From assembly GCA_002428015.1 (NCBI GenBank), contig DIZW01000055.1:55352-119351 (forward strand): a stretch of DNA of 64,000 nt, written 5' to 3'. The notes under the pieces were generated by a model. It saw only the letters and a list, made by a program, of their open reading frames with translations, was not told where the DNA came from and did no database searches. Position 1 is the stretch's first letter. Every line of letters begins with the position of its first letter. This DNA is from Oxalobacteraceae bacterium UBA6018. Lineage in GTDB: Bacteria > Pseudomonadota > Gammaproteobacteria > Burkholderiales > Burkholderiaceae_D. Position numbers and translations under genes: made by a program. This document shows positions 8,895 to 17,743 of the stretch, one piece after another.

Positions 8895-11134
8895 GGTGTC
8901 GTCACTTTCGTCGCATCCTGGCGTGCGCCATTACCCGCGGCGTCGCGCACGCAGCGAAAGCCGGTGCTGGCGTTGCGGTCCATCGAGGGGGCCATCAGCA
9001 GCATCTTCCCATGGGTGTCGAGCCGCTGGGCCTGCGGGAAATACCAGTGCGAGCCTTGCGGTTGATAGTAACTGCCGCCGCGCAGCAGCGCCGCGCGGGT
9101 GTGTTCATCCTGGAATTCATCGGTCCATTGCCACACGTTGCCGACCATGTCCATCACGCCGAACGGGCTAGCGCCGGCCGGATGGGCGTCGACCGGGTCC
9201 GGCCCGCGCGGCGCGCGGCTGCGGTCCGGCACCGGCACGGCAGCATCGTTCCAGTCGTTACCCCAGGGGTAGGCGCGCCCGTCGCCGCCTTGCGCGGCGT
9301 ACTGCCACTCCCAGCTGGTCGGCAGGCGTTTGCCGGCCCAGGCGGCGTAGGCGCGCGCGTCGTCGGGCCCGACCCACACCACCGGTTGGCGCGCCTGCGC
9401 GGCGTCGTAGCTGCCGCCGTGCCAGTGCGCCAGGTAGTTCTGGGCGTCGCGCGGGCGGTAGCCGCTGGCGTCGATGAAGCGCTTGTACTGGGCGTTGGTG
9501 ACCGGGTAGGTGTCGATGTAGAACGCGGCGATGTCGAGCGCGCGCGCATGGAAGCGGCGCGCGCTGTCTTCCCAGGGGAACTGCACGTCCACCCCGGCCA
9601 TGTTGATGCCCTCGACCTCGACGCCGTGGACGCGGAAATCGAAGCGCGCCGCCGGCACCGTGCGCATACCGGGGGGCGCGGCGGCGCTGGCGGCGGTGCG
9701 CGGGTTGGCGCGCATGGTCTGCGCCAGCGGGCGCCAGGTGGCGTCGAACGCGGCCAGCGGCAGGCGCGTCATGGCGCGCATGGCCGCGAGCAGGCGCACG
9801 GTGGCGCCGTCGGGCGCTCCGGGCAGCGCCAGCACCGCGCCGAAGCCCTTGCCCTCGATCGCGAACGCGAGGCTGTCGGTGCCGTCCGGGTTGGCGTGCG
9901 CTGCCAGCTCCACGCCATGGTACAGGTCGAAATAGCGCATGCCCGCGGTCGCCGCCACGCGCAGCTGCTCGCCGGCGACGTTGTACTCGTTGCGGTTGAC
10001 GATGCTCCACAACGTGCCCTCGGCGCGCGGCCAGCGGCTCGCCAGCACGCCGAACTGGCGCATTGGCGCAAGCGGTTCCCACTGCGCGCTGGTAAGGTAG
10101 CCGGCCATGGCGCGCTCGATGGTGGCGATGCGGCGCAGCGCCTCGCCGTCGCGCGCGGACAGGCCGTTCCAGATGCCCCAGACGTTCTCCCAGCTTTCAA
10201 AGCCGGTGCCGTTGAAAAACGCGAACTGCAGCATGTGCTCGCGGTTGCGCTGCCAGCGGTCGTTCACGTGCACCATGTGGCGCGGTTCGAGCCACTTGAG
10301 CCTGGAAACGTGCACGGCCGGGTCGGCCAGCGCGTACGGATAGTCGAAATATCCCCAGCTCATCAGATTGAAGCCCAGCTGGTCCTCCTTGGGCGCGATT
10401 TCCGGCTCGAACGCCAGCGGCCGGCCGGCCTGCTCGGCGGCGATGGAGAACTGCTCCGGCACGCCCGTCATGGTGTCGCCGTTGACGCCGTCGGCGCCGA
10501 TGTCGCGCATCAGCGCGGCCAGCGCCGGCGCCATCGGCTGCGCCGCCTCGGCCGTGCCGGTATCCCAAGGCATCAGCGGAAATAGCACCTTGACTCCCTG
10601 CCGGTGGAACTGCGCAACCATGCGGCGCACCGCGTCGCGCCCGCCAGGGAGCTGCTCGATCATCTGCAGCTGGTTGCGGTTGTCGATGCCGATGTTCGGA
10701 TAGATCGACCAGATCAGCACCGAATCGATGCCGCCGTAGCGCTTGCGCAGGTCGTCCAGATAGCGCCCGACCGTGTACTGGCCGGCCACCGGGTCGTAGA
10801 AGTAGCGGTCGTGCGCCATCAGCTGCGGTTGCACGAAGCTGGACTGGGTCCAGGCCAGGGCTGGATCGCGGTAGCGCTTGTCGTCGTAGCCGCCCTGGTT
10901 CAGGCGCTCGGCGCGCCAGCGCACCAGCGTGGCGCGCCACTGCGTTAGCTGGGCCTGGCTGCAGCCATAGCTGGCGCCGGGCTGTTGCGACCATTGCAGG
11001 GCCAGGCAATCGGGGCCCTTGATCTGCTGTTCGGTATTGAACTTGCCGGCAAACTGCGGGCTGTCGGCGGCCATGGCCGAGGTCATCGCCGCCGCAGCCA
11101 GGCTAGCCATGATGGTGCGCCGCCGCGTCATCAT
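8891..11134 (-). CDS. Exported fusion: TIM-barrel glycosidase-like domain plus FGE/SUMF1-type domain
   Basis: Start MMTRRRTIMASLAAAAMTSAMA gives a twin-arginine-like leader and 747 residues; the longer upstream frame is basic shadow sequence. Residues about 30-480 look like a (beta/alpha)8 hydrolase of no family I recognise (YGGIDSVLIWSIYPNIGI, GVKVLFPLMPWDTG, ADGVNGDTMTG). Residues about 500-747 are a clear formylglycine-generating-enzyme fold: YPVTNAQYKRF, GKRLPTSWEWQYAAQGGDGR, GNVWQWTDEF, LRGGSYY and a final GFRCVRD. The two copper-binding active-site cysteines of true FGE are not seen between LRGGSYY and GFRC. No sulfatase is encoded in the window. A carbohydrate-related, non-FGE role is inferred. 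It sits in an ATGA-overlapping operon with GH92. Confidence 0.75.
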   Translation of the reverse strand: MMTRRRTIMASLAAAAMTSAMAADSPQFAGKFNTEQQIKGPDCLALQWSQQPGASYGCSQAQLTQWRATLVRWRAERLNQGGYDDKRYRDPALAWTQSSFVQPQLMAHDRYFYDPVAGQYTVGRYLDDLRKRYGGIDSVLIWSIYPNIGIDNRNQLQMIEQLPGGRDAVRRMVAQFHRQGVKVLFPLMPWDTGTAEAAQPMAPALAALMRDIGADGVNGDTMTGVPEQFSIAAEQAGRPLAFEPEIAPKEDQLGFNLMSWGYFDYPYALADPAVHVSRLKWLEPRHMVHVNDRWQRNREHMLQFAFFNGTGFESWENVWGIWNGLSARDGEALRRIATIERAMAGYLTSAQWEPLAPMRQFGVLASRWPRAEGTLWSIVNRNEYNVAGEQLRVAATAGMRYFDLYHGVELAAHANPDGTDSLAFAIEGKGFGAVLALPGAPDGATVRLLAAMRAMTRLPLAAFDATWRPLAQTMRANPRTAASAAAPPGMRTVPAARFDFRVHGVEVEGINMAGVDVQFPWEDSARRFHARALDIAAFYIDTYPVTNAQYKRFIDASGYRPRDAQNYLAHWHGGSYDAAQARQPVVWVGPDDARAYAAWAGKRLPTSWEWQYAAQGGDGRAYPWGNDWNDAAVPVPDRSRAPRGPDPVDAHPAGASPFGVMDMVGNVWQWTDEFQDEHTRAALLRGGSYYQPQGSHWYFPQAQRLDTHGKMLLMAPSMDRNASTGFRCVRDAAGNGARQDATKVTTP

Positions 11135-11427
11135 GGCTGGCCTGGCGCCGCGCCGGCGGACCCGGCCATGGCAACCTTGATGAACTCGCCCGCCCAGCCG
11201 GCGAAGTCGGTATTGATGTCGGCGTCGGTGCGGCCTTCGAGCCCGACGCGCTTTTCCGCCCGGGTGTCCCGCGGCGGGCACTGATCGCCGGCGCCGAAGG
11301 CATGGCCGCACGCGTGCTGGCCGATGCCGCTGTGGATGCCGGCCTTCAGGCCCATCGCGTGGATGGCGTGCGCCGGGTTGGCAACACACGCCAGCAGGCA
11401 GAGGCCAGCCGTGGTGGTTCGTTTCAT
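11131..11427 (-). CDS. Small secreted protein of unknown function
   Basis: A 98-residue frame starts at ATG 11427 with a plausible signal peptide (MKRTTTAGLCLLACVANPAHA). The mature part is only about 75 residues, rich in Gly and His, with DINTDFAGWAGEFIKVAMAG near the end. I recognise no family. Its TGA overlaps the ATG of the TIM-barrel/FGE fusion (ATGA at 11134-11131), so it looks like the first gene of that operon. It could also be the remnant of a larger gene, but the exact coupling argues that it is still translated. Confidence 0.5.
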   Translation of the reverse strand: MKRTTTAGLCLLACVANPAHAIHAMGLKAGIHSGIGQHACGHAFGAGDQCPPRDTRAEKRVGLEGRTDADINTDFAGWAGEFIKVAMAGSAGAAPGQP

Positions 11428-11712
11428 TGCAGCTCTGGGGATATCTCGACGGCACAGTTTGCCCCGGTCGGGGGCGCAGAACAATTACGATATTCCGCCA
11501 AACGGTTCTGAATTTTCAGCACCGCCGCGCGCGCGCCCGGTTTCAGCAAATATCGTAAGCCGGCAGCGAACATCATGATTGACGGGCCGCACCGCGGGGC
11601 GCTTTAATGGCGCCACGACCGCCCTGTCCGCCTCCGGCGCGCACCGCGCTTGAGACGCACGTGGCCCTCGCGGCCCCTCGCACTACGCTACGGATCAACG
11701 GAGAACACCGAC
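11428..11712. promoter_or_regulatory. Divergent promoter region with inverted TTACGATATT pair
   Basis: TTACGATATT at 11485-11494 (within CAATTACGATATT, 11482-11494) and its exact reverse complement AATATCGTAA at 11549-11558 are separated by 54 bp. They lie between the minus-strand fusion/GH92 operon and the plus-strand ABC operon. The plus-strand copy continues into an AAACGGTT sequence. The element belongs to the CAATTRCGA family seen at 3959, 4062, 43875, 48826 and 58023. The rest of this stretch holds no gene. Confidence 0.6.
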
Positions 11713-12672
11713 ATGATGCAGAAAAAACGCTTGCTGGCCGCGGCCATGGCCGCCATGGCGCTGTTCGGCACGCTGGCGGCGGCGCCGCTGCGCGCGGCCG
11801 AGCGCCAGCCGCGCATCGCGCTGGTGATGAAATCGCTGGCCAACGAATTCTTCCTCACCATGGAAGCCGGGGCCAGGGCCCACCAGCGCGCCCATCGCGG
11901 TGAATATATCCTTATCAGCAATGGGATCAAGGATGAAAGCGACACCGCCGGCCAGATCAAGCTGGTCGAACAGATGATCGTCGCCAGGGTCGACGCGATC
12001 GTGATCGCGCCGGCCGATTCGCAGGTGCTGGTGGCGGCGGTCAAACGCGCCCAGGATGCCGGCATCTTGGTGATCAACATCGACAACCAGTTCGATCCGG
12101 CCGTCCTCAAGGCCAAGGCGATGTCGGTGCCCTTCGTCGGGCCGCAGGACCAGAAGGGCGCGCGCGCGGTCGCCGCCCATGTGGCCAGCCTGCTCAAGGC
12201 GGGCGACCAGGTGGCCATTATCGAAGGGTTGCCCACGGCCAGCAACGCGCGCCAGCGCACGGCCGGCTTCCAGCAGGGCGCCGCCAGCGCGCACCTGAAG
12301 GTGGTCAGCGTACAGACCGGCGAGTGGGAGATCGCCAAGGCCAACCGGGTCGCCAGCGCGCTATTGAGCGCATATCCCGACCTCAAGGCGCTCCTGTGCG
12401 GTAACGACAGCATGGCCATCGGCGCCGTCGCCGCCGTCAAGTCGGCCGGGCGCGCCGGCAAGGTACTGGTGGGCGGCTTCGACAACATCTCGGCGGTGGC
12501 GCCCATGCTCAAGGATGGCCGCATGGCCGCCACCGCCAGCCAGCACGCCGACCGGCTGGCCGTGTACGGCATCGAAATCGCGCTGGCCCAGCTCAAGTCG
12601 GGCAAGCCCATCACGTCGTTCGGCGGGGTCGTCGAAACCCCGGTCGACCTGATCGTCGGCGCGCCGCGGTGA
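11713..12672 (+). CDS. Sugar ABC transporter substrate-binding protein (RbsB type)
   Basis: Start ATG 11713 follows an ACGGAGAACACC ribosome site. The 319-residue protein has a signal peptide (MMQKKRLLAAAMAAMALFGTLAAAPLRA). It then shows the periplasmic-binding-protein fold of the ribose/xylose/galactose class: RIALVMKSLANEFF, then ADSQVLVAAVKRAQDAGILVIN, then GNDSMAIGAVAAVKSAG and VGGFDN. It captures a monosaccharide in the periplasm for the ATPase and permease encoded next. The stop overlaps the GTG start of the ATPase gene (GTGA). The sugar is not deducible. Ribose or another pentose is suggested only by the ribokinase downstream. Confidence 0.9.
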   Translation: MMQKKRLLAAAMAAMALFGTLAAAPLRAAERQPRIALVMKSLANEFFLTMEAGARAHQRAHRGEYILISNGIKDESDTAGQIKLVEQMIVARVDAIVIAPADSQVLVAAVKRAQDAGILVINIDNQFDPAVLKAKAMSVPFVGPQDQKGARAVAAHVASLLKAGDQVAIIEGLPTASNARQRTAGFQQGAASAHLKVVSVQTGEWEIAKANRVASALLSAYPDLKALLCGNDSMAIGAVAAVKSAGRAGKVLVGGFDNISAVAPMLKDGRMAATASQHADRLAVYGIEIALAQLKSGKPITSFGGVVETPVDLIVGAPR

Positions 12673-14222
12673 GCGCGCCGCTGTTGGAGTTACGCGCGCT
12701 GTCGATGGCCTACGCCACCCCGGTGCTGCAGCAGGTCTCGCTGACGCTTCAGCCGGGCGAAGTGCGCGTGCTAGCGGGCGAAAACGGCGCCGGCAAGAGC
12801 ACATTGTCGCGCATCGTGGCCGGCCTGACGCGCCCGCTTTCGGGCAGCATGCTGCTCGGCGGGGTGCCTTACGCGCCTGCCTCGCCGGGCGCCGCCGAGG
12901 CGCTCGGCGTGCGCATCGTGCTGCAGGAGCTCAACTTGGTCAACACCCTCACGGTGGCCGAAAACCTGTTCCTACGGCGCCTGCCGCGCCGTTTCGGCAT
13001 GGTCGACTACCGCGCCCTGAACGCGGCCGCCGCGCAGCGAATGGAGCGTATCGGCCTGGCGATCGACCCGGCCACCCCGGTCGGACGGCTGGGCATCGGC
13101 CAGCGCCAGATGGTCGAAATCGCCGCCAACCTGAGCGACGCGTGCCGCGTGCTGATCCTGGACGAACCAACCGCCATGCTCAGCAGCCGCGAGGTGGAAC
13201 TGCTGTTTCGCCAGATCGCCACGCTCAAGGCGCGCGGCGTGGGCATCCTCTATATCTCGCACCGGCTCGACGAAACGCACCGCATCGCCGATTCGGTGTC
13301 GGTGATGCGCGATGGCCGCGTCGTGGCCACCGAGCAGGCCGCCGCCGTCAGCACGGCGCAGCTGGTGCGCCTGATGGTCGGGCGCGACGTCGGCGAGCGG
13401 CTCGCGCGCGCGCCCAGCGCGCCGAGCGGCATTTCCCTGAAGGTCGAGAACCTGTGCAGCGGCGCCGCGGTGCGCGATGTCAGTTTTCACGTCGATGGCG
13501 GCGAAATCGTCGGCATCGCAGGGCTGGTCGGGGCCGGCCGCACCGAGACGCTGCGCGCCATTTATGGCGCCGACCGGCGCCAGAGCGGCACCATCACGGT
13601 ATCGGGCCGCGTGCGCGACATCCGCACGCCGGCCGACGCCGTGGCGCACGGCATCGGCATGGTGTCGGAAGACCGGAAAGAGGAAGGCCTGCTGCTGGCG
13701 CAGCCGGTGCGCGTGAACACCACCTTGGCCGACATCGGCAAGCTGGCCCGCTTTGGCTGGATCGCTCGCGCGCGCGAGCGCGCCAGCAGCGGCGCCATCG
13801 GCCGCTCGATGGCGCTGCGCGCCGGCTCCTGCGAGCAGGCGGTGGGCACGCTGTCGGGTGGCAACCAGCAAAAAGTGGCCATCGGGCGCTGGCTGCACCG
13901 TCCCTGCGACGTGTTGCTGTTCGATGAACCGACCCGCGGCATCGACGTGGGCGCCAAGTTCGACATCTACCGCCTGATGGCGCAGATGGCCGAGCAGGGC
14001 AAGGCGCTGGTGGTGGTCTCGAGCGACCTGAGCGAACTGCTGCTGCTGTGCGACCGCATCGCCGTCATGAGCGCCGGGCGACTGGTGCGCACTTTTTCCC
14101 GCGCCGAGGCCAGCGAACAGGCCATCATAGCCGCCGCCTTCAGTGCCTGGGTGGGCGCCGCGCCCGCCGCCGCCACCGCCGCTTCCAGTCCAACCCCATT
14201 CACCGAACCGACTTACCCATGA
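12669..14222 (+). CDS. Sugar ABC transporter ATP-binding protein, two tandem ABC domains (RbsA type)
   Basis: GTG start at 12669 overlaps the binding-protein stop. The 517 residues contain two ABC modules. The first has Walker A GENGAGKST (about residues 37-46), signature region IGQRQMVEIA and Walker B VLILDEPTAM. The second has the degenerate GLVGAGRTE loop usual for this family, signature LSGGNQQKVAIGRWL and VLLFDEPTRGID. This is the standard CUT2-class ATPase that energises monosaccharide import. Its stop overlaps the permease start (ATGA at 14219-14222). Confidence 0.92.
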   Translation: MSAPLLELRALSMAYATPVLQQVSLTLQPGEVRVLAGENGAGKSTLSRIVAGLTRPLSGSMLLGGVPYAPASPGAAEALGVRIVLQELNLVNTLTVAENLFLRRLPRRFGMVDYRALNAAAAQRMERIGLAIDPATPVGRLGIGQRQMVEIAANLSDACRVLILDEPTAMLSSREVELLFRQIATLKARGVGILYISHRLDETHRIADSVSVMRDGRVVATEQAAAVSTAQLVRLMVGRDVGERLARAPSAPSGISLKVENLCSGAAVRDVSFHVDGGEIVGIAGLVGAGRTETLRAIYGADRRQSGTITVSGRVRDIRTPADAVAHGIGMVSEDRKEEGLLLAQPVRVNTTLADIGKLARFGWIARARERASSGAIGRSMALRAGSCEQAVGTLSGGNQQKVAIGRWLHRPCDVLLFDEPTRGIDVGAKFDIYRLMAQMAEQGKALVVVSSDLSELLLLCDRIAVMSAGRLVRTFSRAEASEQAIIAAAFSAWVGAAPAAATAASSPTPFTEPTYP

Positions 14223-15229
14223 GCGCTCCCCTGATCCATCCCAACGCTGCGCCGCGCGCCAGCGCCTACGCCCCGGCCCGCGCCATGATCGCCGGCGCGC
14301 GCGAATATCTTGCCTTGCTGCTGGTGCTGGCCGGCATGGTCGCCCTGTTCTCCTTCACCAGCGAGTACTTTTTCTCCCTCAAGACCTTCAGCAGCATCGC
14401 CAACCAGATTCCGGCCCTGACCGTGATGGCTGTCGGCATGACGTACGTGATGATCGCCGGCGGCATCGACCTGTCGGTTGGTTCGGTGCTGGCACTGTGC
14501 GGCGGCGTGCTCAGCCTGGCGATGGTCGACTGGCAGGTCGGCTTTGCCGGCGCCGCGCTGCTGGCGCTGGCCGTTGGCCTATTATGCGGTCTGGTCAACG
14601 GGCTGGTCTCGGTGCTATGGTCGGTGCCCTCGTTCATCGTCACGCTAGGCATGCTCGAAGTGGCGCGCGGCTCGGCCTACGTGGTGACCGGCTCGCGCAC
14701 CAAGTATGTGGGCGACGCCATCGCGTTCCTCAACGACCCGCTGGCCGGTGGCATGTCGGCCGCGTTCCTGATTGCATTGGCCGTGGTCGTGCTCGCCCAG
14801 CTGGTGCTCTCGTACAGCGTGTTCGGGCGTCAGCTGGTCGGGGTCGGCAGCAACGAGCAAGCCATGCGCCTGGCCGGGATCCGCACCGGGCGCGTCAAGG
14901 CGGCCGTGTTCGCACTGCTCGGCGTGCTCGCGGCGCTGGCGGCGTGCTTCCAGGTGGCGCACCTGGAAGCGGCCGACCCCAACGCAGCCAGCGGGATGGA
15001 GCTCCAGGTGATCGCCGCCGTCGTCATCGGCGGCACCAGCCTGATGGGCGGACGCGGATCGGTAGTCAATTCCTTCATCGGCGTGCTGATCATCTCCGTT
15101 CTGGAAGCGGGCCTGGCCCAGACCGGCGTGAGCGATCCGGCCAAGCGCATCATCACCGGCGTGGTGATCGTGGTGGCCGTCATCGTCGACACGCTGCGCC
15201 ATCGCGGCGCCGCCGGGAAGCACGCATGA
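14219..15229 (+). CDS. Sugar ABC transporter permease (RbsC type)
   Basis: ATG 14219 overlaps the ATPase stop by ATGA. The longer upstream frame is the ATPase shadow. The 336-residue protein is very hydrophobic with about ten membrane segments. It contains the family stretch MTYVMIAGGIDLSVGSVLAL and the cytoplasmic GSNEQAMRLAGI loop that contacts the ATPase, plus GGTSLMGGRGSV near the end. It forms the inner-membrane channel of the importer. Its stop overlaps the ribokinase start at 15226-15229. Confidence 0.92.
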   Translation: MSAPLIHPNAAPRASAYAPARAMIAGAREYLALLLVLAGMVALFSFTSEYFFSLKTFSSIANQIPALTVMAVGMTYVMIAGGIDLSVGSVLALCGGVLSLAMVDWQVGFAGAALLALAVGLLCGLVNGLVSVLWSVPSFIVTLGMLEVARGSAYVVTGSRTKYVGDAIAFLNDPLAGGMSAAFLIALAVVVLAQLVLSYSVFGRQLVGVGSNEQAMRLAGIRTGRVKAAVFALLGVLAALAACFQVAHLEAADPNAASGMELQVIAAVVIGGTSLMGGRGSVVNSFIGVLIISVLEAGLAQTGVSDPAKRIITGVVIVVAVIVDTLRHRGAAGKHA

Positions 15230-16179
15230 CGCCGCGTCGTATCGCCGTCGTCGGCAGCGTCAACATGGATTTGGTGCTGCGCGCGCCGCGCATGCCGCAG
15301 GTCGGTGAAACGCTGCTGGGCACGTCGTTTTGCCAGGTCCCCGGCGGCAAGGGCGCCAACCAGGCCGTGGCGGCGGCACGCCAGGGCGCCCTGGTGAGCA
15401 TGATTGGCCGCGTCGGCGCGGACGCCTTCGGCCTCGCCCTGCGCGCCGCGCTGGCCGCCGACGGCATCGCGCTGGACCTGCTTGGCACCAGCGCCGATGC
15501 TCCCAGCGGCGTGGCGGCCATCGTGGTCGACAACGACGGCAACAACAGCATCGTGCTGGCGCCAGGCGCCAACATGCAGCTGGGCGTGGCCGACATCGAC
15601 GCCGCGCGCGCTGCCATTTGCGCCGGCGAGCTGCTGGTATGCCAGCTGGAAGTCCCGCTCGCCGTGGTCAGCCACGCCATCGGCCTGGCGCGCCAGGCCG
15701 GGCGCGCCGTGCTGTTCAATCCCGCCCCGGTGAGCCCGCTGCCGCCGGGGCTGCTGGCCCAGGTCGATTACTTGGTTGTCAACGAAACCGAGGCCGCGCA
15801 ACTGACCGGGATCGTGCCCGACGGCGAACGCGCCGCCCGCCGCGCCGCGCTGGCCTTGCTGGCGCAGGGCGCCGGGGCCGTGCTGCTCACGCTGGGCGCG
15901 CAAGGCGTGCTGGTGGCCGTAGACGGCTGCGTGCACGCCATCGGCGCGGTACGCGTGCGCGCCGTCGACAGCACCGCCGCCGGCGACACCTTCGTGGGCG
16001 CGCTGGCGGTGGCGCTGCTCGATGGACTCGACCCGGTGGGCGCGGCCATGCGAGCCCAGTATGCGGCCGCGCTCAGCGTCACCCGCCACGGCGCCCAGAG
16101 CGCCATCCCCACCCGCGCCGAGGTGGACGCCTTCCGCGCCGCCCATGGCGACGGCGCTGCCGACACCGCCCAAGGCTGA
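15226..16179 (+). CDS. rbsK: Ribokinase (PfkB family)
   Basis: The real start is ATG 15226, overlapping the permease stop. The 317-residue protein has the ribokinase N-terminal signature GGKGANQAVAAARQGA, a substrate-binding SVNMDLV start and the catalytic/anion-hole motif DSTAAGDTFVGAL. It phosphorylates ribose (or a related pentose) at O5 after uptake, using ATP. Being the fourth gene in an overlapping operon with the importer supports this. PfkB members can be redirected to other sugars, so substrate identity is inferred. Confidence 0.88.
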   Translation: MTPRRIAVVGSVNMDLVLRAPRMPQVGETLLGTSFCQVPGGKGANQAVAAARQGALVSMIGRVGADAFGLALRAALAADGIALDLLGTSADAPSGVAAIVVDNDGNNSIVLAPGANMQLGVADIDAARAAICAGELLVCQLEVPLAVVSHAIGLARQAGRAVLFNPAPVSPLPPGLLAQVDYLVVNETEAAQLTGIVPDGERAARRAALALLAQGAGAVLLTLGAQGVLVAVDGCVHAIGAVRVRAVDSTAAGDTFVGALAVALLDGLDPVGAAMRAQYAAALSVTRHGAQSAIPTRAEVDAFRAAHGDGAADTAQG

Positions 16180-16234
16180 GCACGGCCAGCGCCCCTCTTA
16201 CGCTCGACCGTCACACTACCCGCAAGGAGCCACC

Positions 16235-17536
16235 ATGCACCTGAAAACCCTCGCCGCCGTCCTGCTGGCGGCCAGCCTGCCCGCGCCGGGTCATGCCGCC
16301 GACTACTTCGTCCACCCCGCGGGCGACGACCACGACGCCGGCACCCAGTCACGGCCATGGCGCTCGCTGGAGCGCGCCAGCTCCGCGCCGCTGGCCCCGG
16401 GCGACCGCCTGCTGCTGGCGCGCGGCGGGGCCTTCACCGGCACACTCACCGTCAGCGCTAGCGGCAGTCCCACCAGTCCGATCACGGTCGGCGCCTACGG
16501 CAGCGGCGCCGCGCCGCGCCTGATGAACCCATTTTTCGCCGAATCGTTCGGACGCATCATCGCCGTAAGCGGCAGCCATATCGTCGTCGAAAACCTCTAC
16601 CTGTACGACACCCCGACGCCCGCCCCGGACCCGCTGCCGGTGCGCTGGCAGGACAGCGTCCAGCACAAGAACGTGACCCAGCTGGCCGCGCTCCTGGTGG
16701 ACAAGGGCGCACACCACGTGGTGGTGCGCAACAACGAGTTTTCCAACGCGCTGGTGGGCGTGCGCGTGCGCGGCAGCGATAGCCTGGTCACCCACAACTA
16801 TTTCCACGACGCTGGCAAGATTACCGAACAATGGGGCGCGATCGCCATCGCCATCGTCGGCCCCGACAACGAAGTGAGTTTCAACCGCGTCGACAACTAC
16901 GGCTTCTACGGCGGCGCCTACGCCAACGACGGCGCCGTCGTGGAACTGGACGGCGAGGACCCGGACTACCGTGCGCGCCACATCCACATCCACCACAACG
17001 TGTCGCACAATGTGAAGGGCGGATTTTTGGAAATCGCCGGCAAGAGCGACGACGTGCTCATCGAGCATAACGTCAGCGATGATGTCGACAAGTTCGTGGG
17101 CGGATCAAACGTGCGCAATATCGTCATCCGCAACAACACCGTGCTGCGCACGCGCCTGACGCACATAACGCACGACGCCGACTTCCCGCTGCGCACCGTG
17201 TTCTGGACCTTCAACGACAAGGGTGACGACGAGTTCCACGTCAGCGCCAACCTGTTTGTGCTCGACGCCACCCAGCGCATCTACAAGGGGCCGGAGCACA
17301 AGCTGGGCATTGTCCCGCGCACACGCTCGGGCAACCAGTACTACAGCGCAAATGGCGTGATCGCTACCATGCTGGGCCTGCCGCTGGGTGCTGATGAAGT
17401 CGTCGCCGCCCCGGTGTTTCGCGATGCCGCGCGCGGCGACTACCGGGTCCGCGGCCAGCGCGGCGCCGGCTACGCGGGCGCCTACGCGCCGGACCAGCCA
17501 CTCTGGCACGCCGGCCTTTTGCCGGGCGCGCGCTAA
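16235..17536 (+). CDS. Secreted right-handed beta-helix protein
   Basis: ATG 16235 follows a CAAGGAGCCACC ribosome site, 55 bp after ribokinase, so it is probably the last gene of the ABC operon. The 433-residue product has a signal peptide (MHLKTLAAVLLAASLPAPGHA). It then shows YFVHPAGDDHDAGTQSRPW, the same opening as the other beta-helix proteins here but without FN3 modules. Repeated Asn turns (VVRNNEFSN, VIRNNTVLR, HIHHNVSHN) mark the helix rungs. A polysaccharide lyase or pectate-active role is plausible but unproven. Linkage to an importer suggests that its product feeds that system. Confidence 0.75.
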   Translation: MHLKTLAAVLLAASLPAPGHAADYFVHPAGDDHDAGTQSRPWRSLERASSAPLAPGDRLLLARGGAFTGTLTVSASGSPTSPITVGAYGSGAAPRLMNPFFAESFGRIIAVSGSHIVVENLYLYDTPTPAPDPLPVRWQDSVQHKNVTQLAALLVDKGAHHVVVRNNEFSNALVGVRVRGSDSLVTHNYFHDAGKITEQWGAIAIAIVGPDNEVSFNRVDNYGFYGGAYANDGAVVELDGEDPDYRARHIHIHHNVSHNVKGGFLEIAGKSDDVLIEHNVSDDVDKFVGGSNVRNIVIRNNTVLRTRLTHITHDADFPLRTVFWTFNDKGDDEFHVSANLFVLDATQRIYKGPEHKLGIVPRTRSGNQYYSANGVIATMLGLPLGADEVVAAPVFRDAARGDYRVRGQRGAGYAGAYAPDQPLWHAGLLPGAR

Positions 17537-17556
17537 CTGCCGCTGCTAACTGCTCG

Positions 17557-17580
17557 GGCTAGCTGCCGGGGCAGCTAGCC
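17557..17580 (+). terminator. Hairpin at the end of the ABC/ribokinase/beta-helix operon
   Basis: GGCTAGCTGCC (17557-17567) pairs perfectly with GGCAGCTAGCC (17570-17580) across a two-base gap, 21 bp after the beta-helix stop. There is no T-run, so it may be a Rho-assisted or bidirectional end structure between convergent genes. Confidence 0.5.
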
Positions 17581-17682
17581 GGGCTTGGACATAGCATGGC
17601 AGGGTCGGGACATGATGAGGAGAATCGAGCACGACAGCACAGGTCGGCGCGATGCTGCCGGCGTGGGCCGGCAGGCGAGGTG

Positions 17683-17708
17683 CATCCCGGCGCCGCAGCG
17701 CCGGGATG
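17683..17708 (-). terminator. Hairpin downstream of the lipoprotein gene
   Basis: CATCCCGGCG (17683-17692) and CGCCGGGATG (17699-17708) form a 10-bp perfect stem with a 6-base loop, 36 bp past the minus-strand stop at 17744. No T-run follows, so intrinsic termination is uncertain. Confidence 0.4.
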
Positions 17709-17743
17709 GTACAGCGCAGCGGCGCCGACGCCGCCGGCGTCGA

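Noticed and set aside
8891..11134. Calling this a genuine sulfatase-activating FGE
   Set aside because: The copper-binding Cys pair is not seen, no sulfatase is nearby and half the protein is an unrelated barrel.
14143..16179. A 678-residue ribokinase with a long N-terminal extension
   Set aside because: The extension is the permease gene read in another frame; ATG 15226 overlaps the permease stop and begins a normal ribokinase.
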